Below are positions 8,617-17,167 of a stretch of 41,577 nucleotides of DNA, piece after piece. Source of the stretch: CAZMRW01 sp964568805 (lineage in GTDB: Bacteria; Pseudomonadota; Gammaproteobacteria; Methylococcales; Methylomonadaceae). How positions within the stretch are numbered: the first letter of the stretch is position 1; each line of letters opens with the position of its first letter. The notes below the pieces were generated by a model. That model ran no database searches, was not told where the DNA came from, and worked only from the letters and a program-made list of their open reading frames with translations. The position numbers were made by a program, and so were the translations under genes. Location: contig CAZMRW010000030.1 in assembly GCA_964568805.1 (NCBI GenBank), forward strand, positions 1 to 41,577, given 5' to 3'.

Positions 8617-9853
8617 GGCTCAAAATTTCGAAACACCGCTAAGTCCGATAGACCGGGCACGCATCGATGAACTGGCGCTGTTTCTGTCGCACTGGCGGGG
8701 CTCGTTGATGGCCGTTTCCATCGTCACGATTGCAGTGCAGTTTGCAGGTCGTAACTATGTATCGTTTGATACAAGAATCATATGGTGCATGATACTAACC
8801 TGCAGTTATGGGGCTCAAGCGTTTTTATGTTTGAAGCTAGAGCGAAAGCCATCATTGAGCAAAGCTTTCCCGTACTACATGCCATGGCTGCTGGCTTCGG
8901 TCACTGGCACCAGTTCGATCTGGGCAGCAGTTCCATGGCTGGTTTCTCCGCCTTCAAACTCCGTAATGGTTGTAGTCAGTCTGTTTAACATTACCCTCAT
9001 TTATTGCTTGGCCAATGCTCCGAGCAGCCGCAACATGCTTATTTGCGCAATCACGCCCTACATAGTTCTGAACACGTCAGCGCTAGCCTTTCGCAGCGAA
9101 TTAACCTACGCCTCAGCTTATGCTGCATTCAGCTGCATGATTCTTTTTTATGGGCTACGCGTGCAAAAAGCCATCAACAGTACCATGATGGAACGTCACG
9201 TCGCCAGACAACTGGCCGAAGAATTGAAAAAGCATCAACAGCAACTGGTAAAAGTCGAGCGCGAAAACGCCTTACTGCAGGAGCGTCAGCGTTTAATGTA
9301 CGATATGCACGACGGCCTGGGCGCAACCTTGTTATCGGCTTTAGCCGCCATCGAGCAGCACCAGCCGCCGCAGCTGGCGGTGGTTGAAGCTTTGCGTGGC
9401 TGTGTTGAAGACTTGCGTTTGGTTATCGATTCGCTGGAGCCGATGGAGCACAATCTCGTTACATTGTTAGCGACGATCCGCTATCGGCTTGGGCAGCGTC
9501 TGGATGCTGCCGGTCTGACACTGGAATGGGATATTCAAGACTTGCCGGAATTACCCTGGCTGGAATCGCCCGATGCGCTGCATGTGCTGCGGCTTGTGCA
9601 GGAAGCGCTGGTTAACGTCCTCAAACACGCCCACGCCAGCAGGGTGCGGGTGGCGACTCGGGATCTGGGCCATCAGGTGGAAATCCATTTGCAAGACAAT
9701 GGACGCGGTTTCGACTACGCCAGCATCACGCCGGGACGTGGTCTGCGTAGCCAAGCCCGCCGGGTAGAACGCTTGGGCGGTGAGTTGGTAATAAGCAGTT
9801 CAGTGGGCAATGGAACCTCAGTAATTTTACGCTTGCCGGTGCAGAGGAGCTAA
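8609..9853 (+). CDS. NarL-family (HisKA_3) sensor histidine kinase, intact copy
   Basis: This 414-residue kinase starts at a GTG that overlaps the tail of the decayed regulator. Residues 31-185 hold about six membrane helices. A coiled-coil linker follows (about 195-228), then the HisKA_3 dimerisation box with phospho-acceptor His234 (YDMHDGLGATL), and a C-terminal ATPase domain (about 300-413) with N box (NVLKHAHA), G1 box (DNGRGFD) and GRGL. It autophosphorylates and passes phosphate to a partner regulator, almost certainly the one at 9929. The sensed signal is unknown; the membrane region has no recognised sensor motif. It is the second gene of a duplicated regulator-kinase-regulator-kinase array. 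Confidence 0.9.
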   Translation: MIEAQNFETPLSPIDRARIDELALFLSHWRGSLMAVSIVTIAVQFAGRNYVSFDTRIIWCMILTCSYGAQAFLCLKLERKPSLSKAFPYYMPWLLASVTGTSSIWAAVPWLVSPPSNSVMVVVSLFNITLIYCLANAPSSRNMLICAITPYIVLNTSALAFRSELTYASAYAAFSCMILFYGLRVQKAINSTMMERHVARQLAEELKKHQQQLVKVERENALLQERQRLMYDMHDGLGATLLSALAAIEQHQPPQLAVVEALRGCVEDLRLVIDSLEPMEHNLVTLLATIRYRLGQRLDAAGLTLEWDIQDLPELPWLESPDALHVLRLVQEALVNVLKHAHASRVRVATRDLGHQVEIHLQDNGRGFDYASITPGRGLRSQARRVERLGGELVISSSVGNGTSVILRLPVQRS

Positions 9854-9928
9854 AAGTATGAGTATGAAAACAAGTTTAGGGTTAATGCGCTTTAAAAACA
9901 TTTGAAATTAGAATTTAGCTAACTGCTC

Positions 9929-10570
9929 ATGCCTTATTCAGTTCTGATCATCGAAGACGACCCCCAATTTCGTGAGGCCTTTACCGGCGCAGTGCTTGGC
10001 ACAACTGATTTATGCCTGGCCGGTGTCGCCGACGATCTACCGGAAGGCTTCCGTTTGCTGGAACAGACCGCACCCGATGTGCTGTTGGTTGATATCGGCT
10101 TGCCCAGCGGCAGCGGTATAGAGTTGATTCGCCATGCGCATGAGCGTTTGCCCAAATGCGACGTGATGGTTGTCACTGTTTTCGGTGATGAGCACCATGT
10201 TCTTCAATGCATCGAGGCGGGAGCAACGGGTTACTTGCTCAAGGGTAGTAAAAGCATAGACATAGCCGAGAAGATACGCGCTCTGCGTGACGGCGGCAGC
10301 CCGATTAGTCCGGTGATTGCGAGGCGGCTCCTCGGGCGCTTCCTGCCCAGGCCATGCGCGATTTCGGATGCGCAGTGCCTGTCGGCTCAGGAGCACGCCG
10401 TACTGGAAATGAGCAGCAAGGGTTATAGTTACGAGGAAATCGCCGGCTTGCTCGGCCTGTCCCGACACACTATTGGGACATACGTCAAGCGCATTTATCA
10501 AAAGCTGCAAGTGCACAACAAAAGCGAGGCTATCTATGAAGCGCGAAAGCAAGGGTTACTGAGAGACTGA
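9929..10570 (+). CDS. NarL/LuxR-type response regulator, intact copy
   Basis: The product has 213 residues. The receiver domain covers 1-120 with acidic pocket Glu9/Asp10/Asp11, phospho-acceptor Asp55 (LLVDIGLP) and a conserved lysine in LLKGS. A LuxR-type helix-turn-helix lies at about 148-208 (LSAQEHAVLEMSSKGYSYEE, LGLSRHTIGTYVKRIYQKL). It is a DNA-binding transcription factor. The nearest kinase is the intact one 75 bp upstream. Its 3' end is followed by sequence resembling the kinase 5' end, showing that this gene also once overlapped its own kinase, now reduced to the fragment at 10696. Confidence 0.92.
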   Translation: MPYSVLIIEDDPQFREAFTGAVLGTTDLCLAGVADDLPEGFRLLEQTAPDVLLVDIGLPSGSGIELIRHAHERLPKCDVMVVTVFGDEHHVLQCIEAGATGYLLKGSKSIDIAEKIRALRDGGSPISPVIARRLLGRFLPRPCAISDAQCLSAQEHAVLEMSSKGYSYEEIAGLLGLSRHTIGTYVKRIYQKLQVHNKSEAIYEARKQGLLRD

Positions 10571-11085
10571 CCCTCATCATTTTGAAACGCCGCTGACTCC
10601 GTTAGAATGAGAATTCGTATGCGATGAACTGGCGCATTGCGATATGTGCATAATCATTTTTACGTAATGCAACAGCAGGCGGAGGCCCAACACGGGTGGC
10701 GATGACAGCGAATCACGAAAAAACAGCCGTAGATGAGTGGCAATTGCGCGCGCAAGCCGAGCTGTTTTTGCATTTCAAGCGCTGGCGAATTGCGATGGCG
10801 TTGGATTTATTGCGATTGACGCAGGGGGCCATCGCCAACGCATTGAAACACGGCGCCGCTACTGAGCTTACGCTGACGGTTCGGCACAGTGATAATGCCA
10901 TAGAGATGGTCGTGCATGACAACGGTTGCGGCTTCGACCCAAATACAGTCAGTTTAGGCCGCGGCTTGTGTAACCAGAGCCAGCGAACCGAACGGCTGGG
11001 AGGTAAACTGAAAATTGAGAGCGCACCTGGGAGTGGCACCATGCTGCACTTGCATCTGCCGGTGAACCGAGAGCCTAAGGCCTAA
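10571..11085 (+). pseudogene. Internally deleted HisKA_3 kinase (second copy)
   Basis: Sequence just after the regulator stop (GAAACGCCGCTGACTCCG ... GATGAACTGGCGC) aligns with the start of the intact kinase (GAAACACCGCTAAGTCCG ... GATGAACTGGCGC) but has lost its frame. An open frame from about 10696 encodes 129 residues. It begins with a segment like the kinase N-terminus (AELFLHFKRWRIAMA beside ALFLSHWRGSLMA) and runs straight into the ATPase domain (LRLTQGAIANALKHG, DNGCGFD, GRGLCNQSQRTERLGG). All membrane helices, the HisKA_3 box and the phospho-acceptor histidine are gone. It cannot act as a kinase. A residual role of the intact-looking ATPase fold, for example as a competitor, is possible but unsupported. 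Confidence 0.75.
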
Positions 11086-11158
11086 GCAGTTTATCTTCTC
11101 CATTCCATTTTCCAATGCATCAGCAACTAATAGCTGTAGATAAGGCACCATACCATTA

Positions 11159-11524
11159 TTATCCGGCATTGATCCGTTTCAGATAGAGTCTTCTATAGAC
11201 CGCCAGGTTAATCAGAATAACGGCGAGTCCTAGACCTATTTGAATTTCTCTTGTTAACTCCGATGGATAAATGACCGGAATAAGATAGTGTTCGATAAAG
11301 CCGCTGGCATAAGCTCCGCCGCTGCTTGAACGCAGGCGGTTTTCCAGCGTGGTTAGCGGACAGATCCAGCCGGCAAATTCGATCAGTGCACCCCAGATGG
11401 CGGCGGGAAGATGAAGCCAGATCAGCTTCCGCCACTTCAGAACAAGGAATCCGCCGCAGATCACAAACAGAATAAAGCCGAAGTGTATCAGGACAATCAA
11501 ATCGGCAAGCATCAGGTTCAGCAT
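11159..11524 (-). CDS. DUF2784-type small membrane protein
   Basis: This is a membrane protein of about 121 residues with four predicted helices and the DUF2784 pattern (LADLIVLIHFGFILFVICGG, WLHLPAAIWGALIEF, CPLTTLE, GFIEHYL). Its function is unknown. I start it at the ATG at 11524, which lies 24 bp after the rtcB stop; the longer frame opens with TTG inside rtcB. It is the last gene of the archease-rtcB run on the minus strand, but DUF2784 has no known tie to RNA repair, so the adjacency may be incidental. Confidence 0.82.
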   Translation of the reverse strand: MLNLMLADLIVLIHFGFILFVICGGFLVLKWRKLIWLHLPAAIWGALIEFAGWICPLTTLENRLRSSSGGAYASGFIEHYLIPVIYPSELTREIQIGLGLAVILINLAVYRRLYLKRINAG

Positions 11525-11547
11525 CGAGGCAGGCGCGCAGCCTGTAT

Positions 11548-12978
11548 TCAGCCTTTGATGCAAATGACCGGCTCCAGCCTGGCCACTTTTCGGGCCAATC
11601 CTGCGAGATGCGCGGCGTCGACGACGGCGCTGACATCTTTATAGGCTAACGGCGCTTCCTCCGCGATGCCTCGCAGGGAAGGACTGCGAATGATGATGCC
11701 CTGCCGTGCCAGTTCGTCGACAAGCTCCCGGCCTCGCCATTGCCTGGTCGCCTGATGCCGGCTCATGGCCCGTCCGGCGCCATGACAGGCGGAGCTGAAC
11801 GCACGCTGTTCACTTTCCTTGGTGCCGCAGAGCACATAAGAACTCGTACCCATTGAACCGCCGATCAACACGGGCTGGCCGACAGACCGGAAAGCCGCAG
11901 GCAACTCGGGGTGACCCGGGCCAAAGGCGCGGGTCGCGCCTTTGCGATGGACAAACAGGTCTTTTATGCGGCCGGCAACAGCATGTTTTTCCAGTTTGCA
12001 GGTATTATGGGACACATCGTATAGCAAACCGAGACGGGCGTCTGGAAATATCGAAGCCACGGCTTGCCGGGTCAAATGCGTGAGGATCTGGCGATTAGCC
12101 AGGGCGCAGTTGATCCCGGCCCGCATCGCGCCCAGATACTGTTTTCCCAGCGGCGAATTTAACGGCGCGCACGCCAGTTCGCGGTCGGGTAATGCGATAT
12201 GGTACTGCGCCGCCGACACCGCCATCTCTTTCAAAAACTCGGTGCCGATCTGATGGCCCAGCCCCCTGGAACCGCAATGTATGGTGATCACAATGTCATC
12301 AGTCTGCAAACCAAAGCTATGGGCTATTTCCGGATTGTATATTTCCGCTACGCGCTGCACTTCGAGATAATGATTTCCCGATCCCAGAGTGCCCATCTCT
12401 TCCCGTTGCCGTTCCCTGGCTTTCGATGACACATAGGCGGGATCGGCGCCGGCCATGCAGCCGTATTCCTCGGTACGTTCCAAATCTTCGGCCTCGCCGA
12501 ATCCCTGCTCAACCGCCCATTTTGCGCCGCCCGTCAGCATATCGAGCATTTCCTGGTGATTCAGATGCAGTTTGCCGCGGCTGCCGACGCCTGCAGGAGT
12601 CGATCGGTACAGTTCGTCCGCCAGCCGTTGCTGATGCGGCTTGAGGTCAGCCGCCGTCAAGCCGGTATGCAGTGTGCGCACACCGCAGGAAATGTCGAAA
12701 CCAACGCCCCCAGCCGAAATAACGCCGCCCTGTTCGGGATCGAACGCCGCGACGCCTCCGATCGGAAAGCCATAGCCCCAGTGCGCGTCCGGCATGGCAT
12801 AGGCGGCATCGACAATGCCCGGCAACGTGGCGACATTGGCGATCTGTTCGTGGACTTTCTGATCCATATCGTGCAGCAGACGGGCATCGGCATAAATAAC
12901 CGCCGGGACGCGCATCGGCCCTTTGGCCGGTATTTCCCAGCAAGTTTCATCGCGTTGGATCAATCGGCTCATATCCAT
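11548..12978 (-). CDS. rtcB: RNA-splicing ligase RtcB
   Basis: RtcB joins RNA 2',3'-cyclic phosphate or 3'-phosphate ends to 5'-OH ends using GTP and manganese. The 476 residues contain the full metal-binding and catalytic set: Asp95 and Cys98 (GFDISCGVR), His203 (GSGNHYLE), His234 (HCGSRGLGHQIG), His324 (SHNTCKLE) and guanylylated His399 (CHGAGRAMSR), with GSMGTSSY. The start ATG at 12978 is preceded by GGAG. It follows the archease gene by 12 bp, matching the known functional pairing in which archease speeds RtcB guanylylation and turnover. No rtcR-type regulator is seen next to it. Confidence 0.97.
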   Translation of the reverse strand: MDMSRLIQRDETCWEIPAKGPMRVPAVIYADARLLHDMDQKVHEQIANVATLPGIVDAAYAMPDAHWGYGFPIGGVAAFDPEQGGVISAGGVGFDISCGVRTLHTGLTAADLKPHQQRLADELYRSTPAGVGSRGKLHLNHQEMLDMLTGGAKWAVEQGFGEAEDLERTEEYGCMAGADPAYVSSKARERQREEMGTLGSGNHYLEVQRVAEIYNPEIAHSFGLQTDDIVITIHCGSRGLGHQIGTEFLKEMAVSAAQYHIALPDRELACAPLNSPLGKQYLGAMRAGINCALANRQILTHLTRQAVASIFPDARLGLLYDVSHNTCKLEKHAVAGRIKDLFVHRKGATRAFGPGHPELPAAFRSVGQPVLIGGSMGTSSYVLCGTKESEQRAFSSACHGAGRAMSRHQATRQWRGRELVDELARQGIIIRSPSLRGIAEEAPLAYKDVSAVVDAAHLAGLARKVARLEPVICIKG

Positions 12979-12990
12979 CTCGGCTCTCCG

Positions 12991-13410
12991 TCAGACATCG
13001 ACGACACATTGGGCAATCCATAGTGCGTCTGGATTTTGATAGACTCGCAACTCGGTAAAAGTAGCGCCTTTAATTTCGACGACAGGCTGGTGTTTTAACA
13101 CATCAACGCTTTCCCCCCAGGCGACTGCGGTCAATACATCATTTTCGATGGCTACCTGATAGCGGCCGAACAAAATTCCGCGAGTAGCCATTTCATAAAT
13201 CAGGTCATTGATCCAATCCGCCAGCAGGAGTTCATGGTCGGGCGCTGTGCAGGTCAAGGTTACCGCTGTCGATGCCATGACCTTTGCCGGATCGGTAATT
13301 ACCGCCGTCATCGCGATGGCGGCTTGTTCGAACGCCTGTTCGAGGGTCGGCCCTATCCCGCGAATGCCGATATCGGCGTCGTGATCGAAATGTTCCCAGC
13401 GGGCTGTCAT
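12991..13410 (-). CDS. Archease, RtcB activator
   Basis: A 139-residue archease with the signature HDADIGIRGIGPTLEQAFEQAAIAM near the N-terminus, LLLADWINDLIYEM in the centre, and a C-terminal aspartate (VVDV) of the metal-binding site. Archease is a small calcium-binding protein that promotes multiple turnover by RtcB. The gene sits directly upstream of rtcB in the same direction, so the two form an operon. No strong ribosome-binding site precedes the ATG. Confidence 0.93.
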   Translation of the reverse strand: MTARWEHFDHDADIGIRGIGPTLEQAFEQAAIAMTAVITDPAKVMASTAVTLTCTAPDHELLLADWINDLIYEMATRGILFGRYQVAIENDVLTAVAWGESVDVLKHQPVVEIKGATFTELRVYQNPDALWIAQCVVDV

Positions 13411-13863
13411 TGTGTTTCAGTTTTTCTTCAGCAAGTTTTTTGCCTGTTCGGCGCCGAGTGCGCCGTTCCCGATTAGATGTTCGTTTCATGGACGCCTTAA
13501 ATGTTATCAGAGCCTCCTGCGCCCGCTTCAGTTCCATCATTTCAGCGTGGTATTCCGTGGCGATGCATTTAACCTCTTGCGTCGTACATTCCCCGTGCTT
13601 CACAGCGACAGCAGTTTATTGATTTGCGTTGTACTGAAATTTGCGTTACGCGCCCTGACTATAAAGCGTAAGATATATATGTCGCCTTCCCGGCAATGCC
13701 GGTAGCCGGAATGGGAACGTGTTGCTATCGAAAGTCCTACTATCCTGGTAAAGCCCGATTATCAATTAGGATTTAATGAAAATATAAGCTACGACAGAGC
13801 ATAATCGGTTTGAGCTCACTATCATGATTTTAAAAAAACCAACCATGCAGTTTTTCAACCCGC
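13411..13863. other. Non-coding stretch upstream of archease
   Basis: I see no convincing gene. A basic minus-strand frame (13603 into the archease gene) has plausible composition for its first 60 residues but no family resemblance and overlaps archease. A short palindrome, CCGGCA-A-TGCCGG, lies near 13690. A sigma-54 site, as expected for RtcR-controlled rtc operons, was looked for: a GG/GC pair occurs here but with one base too many between them. Confidence 0.5.
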
Positions 13864-13960
13864 TTTCTTAAACGATGTTTTAAGAAAAGGCTTTTTATCA
13901 AACAGTTCTAATCTTTGATAAAAGGCAGCGCCTGCATGCAGTGCACATGCAGGGCGTTTT
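13864..13960. other. Three consecutive hairpins
   Basis: Hairpin 1: TTTCTTAAA (13864-13872) pairs with TTTAAGAAA (13879-13887). Hairpin 2: TTTTATCAAA (to 13902) pairs with TTTGATAAAA (13914-13923), extended by flanking G-C pairs. Hairpin 3: CCTGCATG (13931-13938) pairs with CATGCAGG (13946-13953), with two more pairs after a bulged G, followed by TTTT at 13957-13960. The third resembles a plus-strand terminator, but no plus-strand gene reads into it. On the minus strand all three could lie in the long leader of archease-rtcB. Confidence 0.5.
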
Positions 13961-14117
13961 CAATACACCGCTATTCTTGTTTGAACGAACAGTGCATGAC
14001 GCCAGGCTCAGGCATTATTGATTTGATCAATATCTATTCAAGTCCATATCCATGGCCAATCAGCTGAACCTTTCTGTCGCCGTTCCTTCAAATCGATCAG
14101 TTCCTTGGAGAAATACG

Positions 14118-15095
14118 ATGCCATCTACAAATCATAATAATTTTGCCGTTGTTCCTTTTGTTATCTTCGGCATTATTTTACTAACCGCATTGTTCTTGAA
14201 ATACTTTGAACCCATGCTTCCCAAGGTCCTCCAGAATTGGGCCGAACATTTGTCAATTGCGTTGATCGTTGCCGTGGTCATAGGCTTGACTTATGAGTAC
14301 ACATCGCACCTGTTTCGCGAAGAGATTCTGAAAAACCTTTTACATGAGAGCCAGGAACAGGTCTATCAAGCCCTGAAAGCCTATAGCGTACTCACGCCTG
14401 ATGAGGTTTTTCGTTTATTAAAGGAGATCGCCAGTCAGATCAATCAGACGCCTACGCTGTTTTATCCGGCTCGACCGGAAAGCGGGGAATGTACATTTAC
14501 CGAAAGCATGGATTTTTTCGACACGCTGGTCAAAATGCGGCCAAAGGAAATCGTCAACATACTCAGTACGTGGATAGAGCCCAAAAGTCATAAGAATTTG
14601 AAATACCTTGCCAGCGATTTTATCGGGAAATATCAGCTCGTTGAAATCGCGGAAGAACTTCGCCGCCAGGCGGAACCGATTTTACATTTGGGTACCCTTA
14701 CAGAAGACGACAGGGGCTGGGTATTAAATTATATCTGGGCCCATTCCCGCTGCGAGAAACCCATGTACAAAACTCTTGAGGATGTTATGCGCACGACGTC
14801 AGATCATGACATCGAAAAGTGGATTCTTTTTCTACCGGTGCAGATACCCTCAATCGAGTATGCCGGCATGATCAGTGCCTATCTGGAACGAGACACGCCA
14901 ATCGCTGATGATAATCTGTTGCTTGTCATTCAGGCTGTAGCGGCTTTGCATCGCGCCCAGGCAACAGACGGCGTGGCTTTGCTGAAGAAATACCCAAACC
15001 GCTTTGGGCATCATCATCAGGACGACGTAGAACGTATCTGGCGAAATTATGCGCTTGCGCCGGAGGAGTTAAAAGGCATTTTCCTGCCGGCGTGA
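14118..15095 (+). CDS. Two-TM membrane protein of unknown function
   Basis: I choose the ATG at 14118 because TTGGAG stands eight bases before it; the frame also opens at an ATG at 14052 without a ribosome-binding site. The 325 residues begin with two membrane helices (about 10-28 and 44-60), then a soluble helical domain of about 260 residues with a C-terminal stretch of acidic and aromatic residues. I do not recognise the soluble domain and see no catalytic motif. The gene stands alone, flanked by long non-coding DNA upstream and a convergent operon downstream. Confidence 0.75.
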   Translation: MPSTNHNNFAVVPFVIFGIILLTALFLKYFEPMLPKVLQNWAEHLSIALIVAVVIGLTYEYTSHLFREEILKNLLHESQEQVYQALKAYSVLTPDEVFRLLKEIASQINQTPTLFYPARPESGECTFTESMDFFDTLVKMRPKEIVNILSTWIEPKSHKNLKYLASDFIGKYQLVEIAEELRRQAEPILHLGTLTEDDRGWVLNYIWAHSRCEKPMYKTLEDVMRTTSDHDIEKWILFLPVQIPSIEYAGMISAYLERDTPIADDNLLLVIQAVAALHRAQATDGVALLKKYPNRFGHHHQDDVERIWRNYALAPEELKGIFLPA

Positions 15096-15217
15096 TTTCC
15101 TGTTATATAAACACTTACACAATGCCGGAATTATCCTGAATAATGATGCCGATGACATAAGAATTTCGAGGAATCTGGACGCCTCGCAAGATATTTTTTG
15201 AGACGAAATGGATTGCC

Positions 15218-16849
15218 CTAAGCCGGTTTCAGAATCGACCCGAGTTTCGGATTCTCCAGCAACGCTTTGGCTGACAGCAAGCCTATTTCATGGCTCTTGA
15301 ACGGATAGCGGTAGCTGAGAACAGACTCCAGCAACGCATCGGATTCCCTATAGTTCACGATAATATAAGCGTTTGGATGATCCTTGGCCCATTTAAATAA
15401 ATCCGCTACGCCTTGTATCACGGTTATCGGCTGTTCAAGACGGCCGGTAAAGTGGTACTGACCATGATACTTGTTTCCGTAATAGGCAATTTCCCGATTT
15501 TCCGACATGAGGTCCGAAATTTGCCGGGCTGTGTCGCGGGTATCATAGTTCCGGCCTTTAAGATCAAAAAATCCGCTGGAAATAATGATCAAGGCCATTA
15601 CCGAAGCTACGCAAGTATAAAAAACCGATTCCTGCGCGTTTTCGCCCTTGCACATTCCTAACATCACTGCAGTCCCGCAAAGCAGGCCACCCCATAGCGG
15701 CGAGACTTGGGATAATTCATCAAGCCAGTGATAATGGTCATTTAACCGGGGCAAGGCTATTAAGATCAGTCCCAACATGCCGAAAATCGCGATGACCGGC
15801 AAGTGGGCGCGCTTCCAGTCATTCTGGCCGGAAATGTCATCGGCAGCCCTTGCCAGAATTAAAGCCAGGGCAGGGATTAATGGCAACAGGTAATGGATGC
15901 GTTTGCCGCTAATCAGCGAAAATGCGATCAAAACCGGTAGAGCCCAGGCCAGGCAAAAGCGAATGCCGGAATCCGTTACGGAAAGTTGTTTTACGCCGGC
16001 CCAAAATGGTTTTAACAGCAACCAGGGCAGCAATAATAACGGCAGCATCTGTAGATACCACCACCATGGATGCTGATGGGCAAAGGATTTAACCAGGCGT
16101 CCGCTGGTTTGTCCCAAAAAAATGGCATTCCGGTATGCCTCGCCGCCGGCAATCCCGGCCGGAACAGCCCAGCAAAGAGCAATCAGCGCACCGAAAAAAA
16201 TACTGAAAAAGAGCCCTCCATACCACTGTTTCCAGCGGATATCTTCCGTTTTTACCGTCATCCACCAGGGAGCCAATAGCGCGACCGGCAACACATGCAA
16301 TAATATCACCGGCCCCTTGCTCAGAACGCCCCCGCCGATGGCAATGCCCAATAATACCCAACGTCCGAGCGACATGCCGACGAAAGCGAGCTTTACCAGG
16401 CTATTTATACCCAGTAAAACAAAAAATGCCAGCACCATATCGAACATGGTCAACGAGCTATACACTATCCATATCAACGTTCCCAGCAAGATCATAGGCG
16501 TCGATTCTATCGCCCCTTTTCGGCCCGGCCATAAGGTGTGGGCGACGCTGCCGGATAAATACAGGATGGACAGAGAAAAAAGCGGCGAAATAACTCGCAG
16601 CGACCAGTCGTTTACTCCCAAAATCTTCCAGCTCAGAGCCATCAACCAGAATAACAAGGGCGGTTTATGGCTATAGGTTTCCCCGTTTAAGTGGGGAACC
16701 AGAAAGTCGTTTGTGCGCCACATTTCCCAGGCAACGGCGGCATAGCGCGTTTCATCGATCGGCAATAATGGTCTGCCATAAAGGCTGCTGGAAATCAGGA
16801 TGGCCCAAATGATGAGCACCCAAAGCCGGACCGGCAAGAGTTGATACAT
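15218..16849 (-). CDS. ArnT-like glycosyltransferase family 39 protein
   Basis: A 543-residue polytopic inner-membrane protein of the ArnT/PMT type. The N-terminal periplasmic loop carries the family signature PIDETRYAAVAWEMWRTND and YSHKPPLLFWLM; about a dozen hydrophobic helices follow, then a C-terminal soluble domain (from about 430). Such enzymes move a sugar from undecaprenyl phosphate to lipid A or another envelope acceptor. It is the last gene of a three-gene operon after a GT2 synthase and a LAB_N protein, which fits synthesis and transfer of a polyprenyl-linked sugar. The sugar cannot be told from sequence. Confidence 0.88.
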   Translation of the reverse strand: MYQLLPVRLWVLIIWAILISSSLYGRPLLPIDETRYAAVAWEMWRTNDFLVPHLNGETYSHKPPLLFWLMALSWKILGVNDWSLRVISPLFSLSILYLSGSVAHTLWPGRKGAIESTPMILLGTLIWIVYSSLTMFDMVLAFFVLLGINSLVKLAFVGMSLGRWVLLGIAIGGGVLSKGPVILLHVLPVALLAPWWMTVKTEDIRWKQWYGGLFFSIFFGALIALCWAVPAGIAGGEAYRNAIFLGQTSGRLVKSFAHQHPWWWYLQMLPLLLLPWLLLKPFWAGVKQLSVTDSGIRFCLAWALPVLIAFSLISGKRIHYLLPLIPALALILARAADDISGQNDWKRAHLPVIAIFGMLGLILIALPRLNDHYHWLDELSQVSPLWGGLLCGTAVMLGMCKGENAQESVFYTCVASVMALIIISSGFFDLKGRNYDTRDTARQISDLMSENREIAYYGNKYHGQYHFTGRLEQPITVIQGVADLFKWAKDHPNAYIIVNYRESDALLESVLSYRYPFKSHEIGLLSAKALLENPKLGSILKPA

Positions 16850-16876
16850 GAAGGGCTTGTTTAATAAGGATGAATA

Positions 16877-17167
16877 TTAGGCGTTCAGATTTCTGTGCTC
16901 ATACATAACAAAGTACAGATTGCGAAAATAAATCAACAATCCGCTCAGTTGCCCTATTATAAAAACGGGGTCTTTCCGATAAACGGCATAGGCTAACAGC
17001 GTGACGCCTCCGGCAATGCTGAAATACCAGAAAGCAATTGGAAAGACGCTTTTCTTTTCCTTTTCGCTTTTCAGCCATTGCACCAGAAAGCGTGCGGAAA
17101 ATAATGCTTGCCCCAAAAAACCAACCGCCAGCCAAATAGTCTCTTTATCCACGTTCAATTTCCTCAA
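16877..17167 (-). CDS. Lipid-A-disaccharide synthase N-terminal-like (LAB_N) membrane protein
   Basis: A 96-residue protein with about three membrane helices and the LAB_N pattern: GFLGQALFSARFLVQWLKSEKEKKSV, then FWYFSIAGG, then LLIYFRNL. The domain is named for its fusion to some LpxB proteins but here stands alone. Its start overlaps the end of the GT2 gene by 23 bp, showing translational coupling. Stand-alone LAB_N proteins commonly sit with GT2 and GT39 genes; a helper role in lipid-linked sugar handling is inference. Confidence 0.85.
   Translation of the reverse strand: MRKLNVDKETIWLAVGFLGQALFSARFLVQWLKSEKEKKSVFPIAFWYFSIAGGVTLLAYAVYRKDPVFIIGQLSGLLIYFRNLYFVMYEHRNLNA

Noticed and set aside
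13232..13603. A basic 123-codon minus-strand frame upstream of and overlapping archease
   Set aside because: Half of it is out-of-frame archease, and the upstream part shows no family, no ribosome-binding site and no conserved motif; a small real protein cannot be excluded.
13680..13720. Sigma-54 promoter for the archease-rtcB operon
   Set aside because: GG and GC elements are present on the minus strand, but the spacing between them is 11 bases where 10 is required.
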